DNA of 41,922 bases, taken from contig BFEA01000534.1 of assembly GCA_003427395.1 (NCBI GenBank), forward strand, positions 593,085-635,006. The letters run 5' to 3'. This document shows positions 35,432-41,922 of the stretch, piece by piece. The number at the start of each line of letters is the position of its first letter. Position 1 is the stretch's first letter. The position numbers were made by a program, and so were the translations under genes. The notes beneath the pieces were generated by a model. That model saw nothing but the letters and a program-made list of their open reading frames with translations, had not been told where the DNA came from and made no database searches. This stretch comes from Chara braunii. Its lineage: Eukaryota > Streptophyta > Charophyceae > Charales > Characeae.

Positions 35432-35534
35432 TACACATCTAGATGTGTATAAGAGACAGTTCCTGAGAAGTGTGGAAGTGCTGCTGAAGCGCTTGTGCAC
35501 TATCTGCGAGTAGCATGCACGAGCTGTCTCTTAT
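35432..35534. other. Nextera/Tn5 mosaic-end adaptor sandwich (assembly artefact)
   Basis: Positions 35,441-35,459 are exactly AGATGTGTATAAGAGACAG, the 19-bp Tn5 mosaic end used in Nextera libraries. They are preceded by TACACATCT (35,432-35,440), so the pair forms most of the palindromic mate-pair junction adaptor. A 64-nt insert follows (35,460-35,523), identical to 39,395-39,458. Then comes CTGTCTCTTAT (35,524-35,534), the start of the reverse mosaic end. This is synthetic sequence, not biology. It marks a false or unsupported join between the sequence left of 35,432 and right of 35,534. Confidence 0.95.
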
Positions 35535-36660
35535 CCCCCGCCACATTTCTCCTTCTGCCCTCTCATTCTCTGCTCTTCATCCCATTGCCCCACTCACTCC
35601 CAAACTTCCCCCACCCAGCAGCACAACGACCTCCTTTGTCCCCCATCATCGGGCCTCATGCCCTATTCTCCTCCCCCCACCTCTCCTTGGAATCTCAGTT
35701 GCCCTTACCCTTCACCGTTACAACCTCCTTCCTCCCCATATCCTACTCTTCTACCCCCGCACCTTTGACATTACAATCTTAACTCCTCGCCGTCCTACTC
35801 GTCTCCAGACTTCCATTCCTGTTAGAATCCAGTCTTCTGCAGCCCCACCCATTTCTCCTCAGCCCTGATGTCATGTTGCGCTCTCATCCTCTTCCTATCC
35901 TCATTCTCGCACCCTCGACATCGTGTGAAGCTCCTCCTCTCCCCTTCTCTGTCTACTCCCTGGTTTTAAACAATGCTCCCTCCACTCTCTGTTCCTCAAC
36001 ATTGTACCATGTTCCATCCCCACTCCCACCTTCTCATTGTGCCATGCTCCTCCATCCCCTCCTTGTTCCATGCATGACATGTACCCTTACTCCTCACCTT
36101 CTTCTCCTCCTCTGCCACTGTGCTGCTGCCCTTACCTTAAACCTCTCCTTCCCTCCCATGACGTTGTGCCATGCTCCCCAGTCTCCTCCACATTCACCCG
36201 TACTGTCCCACTTGCCCTCATTTTGCCCTCGTCAAATTGCTCATTTTCCCGTCTGTTCCACTGTAACTTCTGCTCCCTTTCTCTTCCCTCCTTTCCTAAA
36301 TTCTCGCACGCCCCTCTTCATTCCCCTTCTCTCCCCAATCTATTTGTGCGTGCCTCCTCCCACACTTCTTGACCCACTCCCGTTGCTCAATCGATGCACG
36401 CATCCTCCTTTCCCCTAGTCCCAACTCCCCCACAATGGCTGTACTTGTCCTCCTACCCGATCTCAAATCCCACTGCCACACCCATCTTCCTTTCACCTTA
36501 TCCAGACTCCACCTCATCCTCGTCTCCCTCCCCATTGGATTCCAATCCAGGTTCCTTCACTTCCTCCTCCCCCTCCCCATAACCTTTTCCTCCTCTTTCA
36601 CCGTAGTCATCCACAACCCAATCCCATCAACATGTCCCATCATTATGTCCCCTATTCTCC
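35535..36660. repeat. 1.1-kb C/T-rich strand-asymmetric tract
   Basis: Almost continuous pyrimidine-rich sequence on the plus strand (tcctcc, ccccac, cttccc phrases) with recurring gtgccatgctcc/ttccatg phrases, so it may be an old minisatellite. Plus frames up to 181 codons are Pro/Leu/Ser-rich by composition only. It starts immediately after the adaptor artefact. Confidence 0.7.
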
Positions 36661-36921
36661 TTTCCCAGATCAGAGATCAATAAGGAGAGAGAAAGGAAAC
36701 CAGCAGAAACGCCAGTCAAACTCCGACACGGCTGGTTTTCTGCAAAATCTATTGATGTAGAAGATGTGATCTTTATTGCAAGAAGACTACGAGCTTTCCA
36801 TGGGCTAAGGTGGCTCAAAGCAAGCCTGGCACCACCCCTTCCCCAGTCGACTTCTTACTCATGTCATAAACATCATATTCCTAGTAATCATCTACCTTGT
36901 CCTTTATTGCGTTGTCATGGT

Positions 36922-36972
<51 letters not shown>

Positions 36973-37776
36973 ACCACTGCGTTTGTGTGCGTGTCTGTAT
37001 GTGTGCGAGCATGTGTGGGCACGCGTGTGTGTGCCTGTGTTCATGTTCGCTTTACACAGCTTCACAGAAGAAAGCACGGCTGTGCCGGACTGTTTTGTCG
37101 GATTTCACCCACTCAACAGGAGACTGAAACCCGACAGTCTGCCGTGTGTGCATGCGAGTGTGCATAAGCGTACGTGTCCCCTTGCATGTGCCTGCGTACG
37201 TCTGTGTTGTCTTGTTCGGTATACCACAAAAGAAGAATGACCATGCCATGCTGTATCACCAGATTCTTTTCCTGCTGCGCCACTAAGGGTCTGATCAGGA
37301 AAAGGGTCGAACAGCTGCGCTGTGACTGCGCCGGTTTTTCCTCAGGCTTTGCCAACCCTGTCAACAGTGGACCACTCCCAAAATTCCTTTAGTTCCGAAT
37401 TCCTAATCCAGCCCGTTGACCCCACAGTACCAGAGCGATGGGCACGTCTGTCGTGCAATGGTACATCTTACGATCGAGTGACGATCCCGGCTGTGGCTCG
37501 GTAGGACCACAGACTGCCCGGATTGTCGCACAATCTTAAAATCTCAAGTCCACAACACAATCCAGCCTGTGGCCCACCCGGATGTTCAGATTTCTCTTAT
37601 TAGCGATTTCTGTAGTGAAGAGACTCAGTACAAACAGGAGACCAGGAACATGCAAGTTGTGGAACATGTGCAATGCCATAAATATATCCACTTAAAAATG
37701 TGCTTCTGTCTTAATGGGACCACTTGATCCCTCGGAATAAATACAATAGAGGAAGTATCAAAGAGACCTGGTTTAC
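36661..37776 (-). other. Presumed importin 3' intron/flank; microsatellites
   Basis: It contains (CT)n at 36,924-36,953 and (CA)n at 36,953-36,972. A small imperfect hairpin at about 37,088-37,140 pairs ggactgttttgtcggatttc with gaaacccgacagtctg. The C-terminal importin exons expected here were not found. Confidence 0.4.
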
Positions 37777-37904
37777 CTCTGTCAGCTTTTCTAGCATTTC
37801 TCCATCCTCCTCCGTTGTGTCATCTTCATCATCTCCGAGCTCCTCGTCATAGTCGGAGTCATCCTTATCATCTTCATCTTCTTCTTCCTCTTCATTATCC
37901 CTCT
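37777..37904 (-). CDS. SAD2-like: Importin-7/SAD2-like importin-beta, acidic exon N+3
   Basis: This 128-nt exon runs from acceptor gaatgcag to donor GAG|GTAAAC. It restores phase 0 with the one base left by exon N+2. It encodes a strongly acidic stretch (RDNEEEEEDEDDKDDSDYDE, then EELGDDEDDTTEEDGEMLEK) ending LTE. Importin-7/SAD2 proteins have such an acidic loop just after the VCILGL repeat, so position and composition both fit. The family continues with a second acidic patch and a final DEVDPF-like segment. I could not find these between 35.54 and 37.77 kb, so the 3' end of the gene is missing from this block. Confidence 0.88.
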
Positions 37905-38221
37905 CTGCATTCACACAACAACCAATTAGTTCCTAAACAACGCAAAGCCTCCTGAAAGTTGGCTACATTCCTGGTTGTCTGATGAGATATATACTGAAAT
38001 TTAGGATGAGATGCAGCAAAACCGCTCATGGAGACAGACAGTGCATCCATGGCAGTCTCATCATTCTCCGCACTCCCTCTTTCCCCCCCCCCCAAAAAAA
38101 AACAGCAGTACTATGCAGCCACATGAACGTGCAGGCACTCACGTGGACACAGACATTCCTGAACACATCATAGAATGCATGCACGCATGACACAGACAAA
38201 AGTGCGGCAACAGATCTATAC

Positions 38222-38370
38222 CTGCTTGCTGATCCTTCAAAGCCAGCAGCAATTTCAGGAGACCTTTCATTACTTGTTCCATGCCGCGTTGAACCTCTGG
38301 AGGAAGCATCTCCGCAGGTAGCGTCAGCATGGATGCTAAGCCCAGGATGCACACCTTCTTACCGTGTTCG
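38222..38370 (-). CDS. SAD2-like: Importin-7/SAD2-like importin-beta, exon N+2
   Basis: This 149-nt exon runs from acceptor ggtgcag (38,377-38,371) to donor CAG|GTATAG. The first base C completes the split AG codon of exon N+1. The translation EHGKKVCILGLASMLTLP is the hallmark of the family (compare REHDKKVCILGL in plants and DRKMCVLGL in animals). It is followed by a helix ending LLLALKDQQA and one base of a split codon. In the protein this region is the last HEAT repeat before the acidic tail. The apparent ATG inside it (a frame start at 38,354) is not a start codon; the exon extends upstream to the acceptor. Confidence 0.92.
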
Positions 38371-38450
38371 CTGCACCCGCAGAATCAAAATACACAACAT
38401 TGTACACCGGCTTACGCAGTTTAGCATCCATTCACCAGGGATAGACAGCC

Positions 38451-38455
<5 letters not shown>

Positions 38456-38546
<91 letters not shown>
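38456..38546. repeat. (TG)n(AG)n compound microsatellite
   Basis: TG run 38,456-38,498 followed by AG run 38,499-38,546, within the intron between importin exons N+1 and N+2. Confidence 0.97.
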
Positions 38547-38547
<1 letters not shown>

Positions 38548-38984
38548 AAACTATGTTGCCTTCTGTTTGCCGTTTTGATCATATCAACCTGAACACGTTT
38601 ATGTGGCGCTTTTTCATCTCAAAGATTTAAACACAAAAGTCTCACAACCTGCACACCCTCTGTCTAGACAGCTCTGCATTACTCAGGATTGTGTTCCTTG
38701 GTGCTCTTTGTGCTAGGAAAAATGCCCAATTTAACATATGTGGGAGCAACCAAACTTCAGATGAGAGGATATAAAATGTGTCTACACGAAAGGACTACTC
38801 CACAAAGAAATACAGTGCTTGAGATGTGGGGGTTTGTTGTTTCTGAAACGTAGCCATTACTAAATTCACAGGCAGTGCCACCATTTGCATCCAAAGAATA
38901 ACGTCACTCACCAAATGGGATTGAAAGGCATTCCACGATCCAGACCCCAAGTTCGAATCTCAGGATCAAAGTCTCAGGCCGAGA

Positions 38985-39215
38985 GGGGCCAAGTCGGGCC
39001 AGTTTCAGAAAAGCAAAGTCACATCCAATAGTTAAAAGTCACGTCTTACGGTGAAAGGTCATATCCCACAGGCAAAAGGCACTTCCCCAGGCCAAAGTCA
39101 CGTCTCGAAGTCAAGGACATTGTACTGGCAAAGGACATTGTACAGGCGAAGGTCATGTCCCATAGGCAAAGAGGCATATCCCACAGATGAAAAGTCGTAA
39201 CTGACAGGCCCAAGC
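38985..39215. repeat. Short degenerate minisatellite, unit about 20-24 bp
   Basis: About ten variants of aaaggtcatatcccacaggc follow one another (for example at 39,055, 39,148 and 39,170), inside the same importin intron. Confidence 0.8.
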
Positions 39216-39394
39216 AGCAGCGCACCAAGGGAAAATTGAGTGAGGGACCAGGCCACGACATTCTGAAGCAAATAGGGCTTGGGCATGTGGTACCAGTACC
39301 AAGTCAAGTCGAAGGAAGCAGAGGCTGGACCGAGTTCATGCTCAATCCAAGTCAATATAAGGACTGACCAGCCACATTTCAGGGAGATTGCTCA

Positions 39395-40216
39395 TTCCTG
39401 AGAAGTGTGGAAGTGCTGCTGAAGCGCTTGTGCACTATCTGCGAGTAGCATGCACGAGAGCCCTGCTGGGCAGTGCTGTGCTGAGGAGGGAAGGCGGCCT
39501 TAGCCGCTCAGCTAGTAGTAGGAGGTAGACCTGAGTAGTGGCGGATGTATTCATAGTCAAGACCCTCAAGTAGAGAGAGGGAGAGAGCGAGCGCATGCAT
39601 GAAAAAGTCAGAGAAGAGAGGGCGAGACAGAGAAGAGGATGCTGGAATTGGGTTGCTCAACTCTGCCCTGATGAAGTGTGGAAGTGCTGCTGAAGCGCTT
39701 GTGCACTGTCTGCGAGTAGCATGCGCGAGAGCCCTGCTGGGCAGTGCTGTGCTGAGGAGGGAAGGCGGCCACAGCCGCTCGGCTAGTAGGAGGAGGTAGA
39801 CCTGAGTAGTGGCGGATGTATTCAGAGCCGAGACCCTCAAGTAGAGAGAGGGAGAGAGTGAGCGCATGCATGAAAAAGACAGAGAAGAGAGAGGGTGGGA
39901 CAGAGAAGAGGATGCTGGAATTGGGTTGCTCAACTCTGCCCTGATGAAGTGTGGAAGTGCTGCTGAAGCGCTTGTGCACTATCTCCAAGTAGCATGCGCG
40001 AGAGCCCTGCTGGGCAGTGCTGTGCTGAGGAGGGAAGGCGGCCACAGCCGCTCGGCCAGTAGTAGGAGGTAGACCTGAGTAGTGGCGGATGTATTCAGAG
40101 TCAAGACCCTCAAGTAAAGAGAGGGAGAGAGCGAGCGCATGCATGAAAAAGACAGAGAAGAGAGAGGGTGGGACAGAGAAGAGGATGCTGGAATTGGGTG
40201 CTGAACTCTGCCCTGA
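39395..40216. repeat. Intronic 272-bp tandem repeat (three copies)
   Basis: The phrase gtgtggaagtgctgctgaag starts at 39,405, 39,676 and 39,949 (periods 271 and 273). Whole units are nearly identical, including gagccctgctgggcagtgct and gtagacctgagtagtggcgg. The 249-codon minus frame across the array has three repeated blocks and sits wholly inside an importin intron, so it is not a gene. A 64-nt piece of the first unit is duplicated at 35,460-35,523 inside the adaptor artefact. Confidence 0.95.
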
Positions 40217-40492
40217 TGAGTGCTGGTGACTGGAACTCTGAAACTGATTAATATGACAATTTGTTGTAATTTCTAAGCTGCGCTTATCTGGACTTGCATC
40301 TCTGGTCTCCAATGTCGACTTCGTATGATCTCTCATTGTGTGTGTGCTCAAGGTCACGAGAAGCGAGGCTCAATGCAGGATCCGTTCCTGACCAGGAAGT
40401 TTTTTGAACTTATTTCTACAATGTACATAAACGACTGTAAGATTGTAAACATAAACATAGTAACATACACATTTCCTTGTGAATTAACTGAC

Positions 40493-40632
40493 CTTCTGAA
40501 ATGTGGACACTTTCCAGTCTTTTCAGTGGCGTAAATCATTTCAAACCACTTTTCAAACACCTCCCCGACGTATTGATTCTTCTGGAGAACATTCATGCAA
40601 AGCGCAGGATTATAGTAGAGGGCATTCGCAAC
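40493..40632 (-). CDS. SAD2-like: Importin-7/SAD2-like importin-beta, exon N+1
   Basis: This 140-nt exon is read from acceptor gattgtag (40,640-40,633) to donor AG|GTCAGT at 40,493/40,492. It begins VANALYYNPA and continues with VLQKNQYVGEVFEKWFEMI and KCPHFR, ending with two bases (AG) of a split codon. In the family this segment directly follows the LLIQV sequence coded at 30,196, and its starting phase (0) fits that exon exactly. It lies upstream on the minus strand of the exons at 38,370 and 37,904, as expected. The 2.1-kb intron after it contains the 272-bp tandem array and a TG/GA microsatellite. The preceding exon is not present between 40,633 and the window end. Confidence 0.9.
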
Positions 40633-41312
40633 CTACAATCACAAGCCAACAAGATCCGCCTTTGTCAGTCGAGCAAAAAGGCAGGCTTTTCTGAAAATCA
40701 GAGACTCCCTCCCAAGATGAGATATTATAAGCTCAGTTCCACCTCTCTAGGTTCACTGAACACAACATCGTGCAGCAGCGAAATCCCCCCACACAGTATG
40801 CTTGGTTAAGTGCGCAAGCGGTCCATTGCACTTGGCTAAGTGCTCTTTCACAACCACTGGTAGCTCTACATTTTTTTTTCCACTGATTTTGTTTTGCACT
40901 CGTCCTTGGGAAACATTCACTGATTATCAGATAATAACCGCTGCAGTTGCAGCAGATAGAGGACAGGTTTATTCACAATGCAGTCCAACGTCCTGCACAG
41001 GAATCAGCTAGCAAGTACCATGCTAACTCACCTGTCAAATGTCTGAGAGACTTTGAGAGCAGAAACTAATCGGGAAAAAAGTCAAAGTTTGCTCAGTTTA
41101 GTCTTCGCTCGCATCACCAAAATCGTTAACCTTTTCGAGGACGTATTGGAAGAAATAGATTGGTCAGAAGCCACATAAATCATCAATGGCTTGAGATCAG
41201 AAATTCATTACAAGGAAACAAAATTTGCTAATCTAAGTCTCAGTCACATGACCGAAATCATTAACCTTTTAGAAAATGCCTGAACGGAGGTAGAGTGGTC
41301 TGCCATATGAAA
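40633..41312. other. Presumed importin intron; short direct repeat
   Basis: No exon recognised. Two related segments, near 41,113-41,145 (catcaccaaaatcgttaacc) and 41,246-41,270 (cacatgaccgaaatcattaacc), form a diverged direct repeat of about 130 bp. Confidence 0.45.
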
Positions 41313-41362
41313 CGACAGAATCCTTGCTCCGAGTCACGGCCATGCTAATCTTCTCTGAATCT
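41313..41362 (-). pseudogene. Degenerate U6 snRNA-like sequence, copy 2 (partial)
   Basis: The plus strand reads atccttgc, a divergent spacer, then ggccatgctaatcttctctg followed by aatc. That is nearly the exact reverse complement of the U6 core around AGAGAAGATTAGCATGGCC. The 5' and 3' thirds of U6 are not recognisable. It lies 155-200 bp from the other U6-like copy, so the two may be a tandem or related insertion pair. Confidence 0.5.
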
Positions 41363-41516
41363 GGCCATCTTCCAGCGGAATGTTCCTACCGTTTTCTTGG
41401 GAATAGTAAAGCAGCAAGGCCCGTTTGACAAGCGGCCTCGCTGCTGTGAGCATCACATGCACAAACGACAGTGTATCAAGGTCTATCTTTCTTTCTTTCT
41501 TTCTCTAATTAGTGAT

Positions 41517-41587
41517 TTGGACAATTCTCGATTTTTGCCTCTCATCCTCGCTCACGGCCAATCTTCAATGTATCCGCCCACTTTCCA
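41517..41587 (-). pseudogene. Degenerate U6 snRNA-like sequence, copy 1
   Basis: Read on the plus strand, this stretch resembles the reverse complement of U6 snRNA in the right order. It has tttggac, then ctcgattt-tgc, then tcatcct-gc, then cggcc, aatcttc and tgtatc. These correspond to the U6 3' region, the ISL and the ACAGAGA-containing segment. Several substitutions and a deletion of the CATGCT part between ggcc and aatcttc make a functional snRNA unlikely. It is probably a retroposed or decayed copy. No upstream element or TATA box was identified. Confidence 0.5.
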
Positions 41588-41699
41588 ACGGCATATTCAC
41601 TGGACGTAGGCACATGGGGATAGTAAGGCAATTAAGTCCGATCAACGAGCTGCCTCTTTTCTGAAACTGCTGCCCTCTTCCCATGCCATTCGGGGAGGG

Positions 41700-41922
41700 A
41701 ATTGGTTATTCATCCCCTCAAGCACAAGAGCTCACAAACCCAAACCTAGAGCTCACAAACCCAAACCCAGACACACCATCCTGCTCCCTCCCCCACACAC
41801 AAACCATCCCCTACCTCCCCTCAAGCACAAGAGCTCACAAACCAAAACCCAGACACACCACCCTGCTCCCTCCCCCACACATACACAGCTACCAATCCAC
41901 ACCCAACCACCCACACACAACC
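41700..41922. repeat. CA/CCC-rich minisatellite at the right edge
   Basis: About 80-bp units contain caagcacaagagctcacaaa, cagacacaccatcctgctcc and ctcccccacacacaaaccat. Two to three units are visible and the array continues beyond the window. The same phrases occur in the same order at 29,210-29,340. Confidence 0.85.

Noticed and set aside
35495-36418. Overlapping plus frames of 95-181 codons
   Set aside because: C/T-rich composition removes stop codons; residues are Pro/Leu/Ser only and one frame starts within the adaptor artefact.
39608-40357. 249-codon minus frame with repeated blocks
   Set aside because: It follows the 272-bp tandem array and lies in the intron between two confidently joined importin exons; repeat periodicity keeps the frame open.

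Overview
The window is eukaryotic nuclear DNA, almost certainly from a streptophyte (land plant or charophyte alga). It is AT-rich to neutral, gene-poor and full of microsatellites, minisatellites and short inverted-repeat transposons. The only confidently recognised gene is an importin-7/SAD2-type importin-beta on the minus strand. Its exons have canonical GT/AG sites and compatible phases, and the translation resembles the plant family. A TTTAGGG-type motif lies near 20.28 kb. The species is not determined; a charophyte such as Chara is a guess.

Layout. 1-48: end of a hAT-like short transposon. 49-12,578: a large structure whose outer arms (about 49-1,530 and 10,600-12,578) are inverted copies of each other, each made of the same two minisatellite arrays in mirror order. 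Inside it are TTAA-flanked elements, a 107-bp palindromic element and other repeats, but no recognisable coding region. 12,579-15,205: a tandem repeat interrupted by a 115-N gap and a G-rich minisatellite. 15,206-18,114: a cluster of TTAA-flanked elements, palindromic elements and a remnant of a LINE zinc-binding domain. 19,986-20,398: a snapback inverted repeat. 20,700-24,350: tandem duplications and a hAT-like element. 24,721-26,550: two long TTAA elements sharing one TTAA. 27,724-28,160: a three-copy tandem repeat. 29,008-29,160: a very long poly-C tract.

30.2-41.9 kb holds the importin fragments. Four exons join perfectly in phase: 180+140+149+128 nt, 199 uninterrupted codons. Their order in the window is wrong, however. 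The exon that must come first is at 30,196-30,375, while the following three lie at 40,632-37,777 on the same strand. At 35,432-35,534 there are Tn5/Nextera mosaic-end adaptor sequences flanking a 64-nt segment identical to 39,395-39,458. This is a library artefact built into the assembly. The simplest reading is that the blocks either side of 35.43-35.53 kb were joined wrongly, and that the block ending at 41.9 kb really precedes the block starting near 29.2 kb, since both ends share the same minisatellite. Two degenerate U6 snRNA-like sequences lie at the right end.

No CRISPR, operon, virus or bacterial-type system is visible. The noteworthy content is the mobile-element biology (a TTAA-targeting family with a preserved empty site; the giant foldback-like element) and the assembly chimera.
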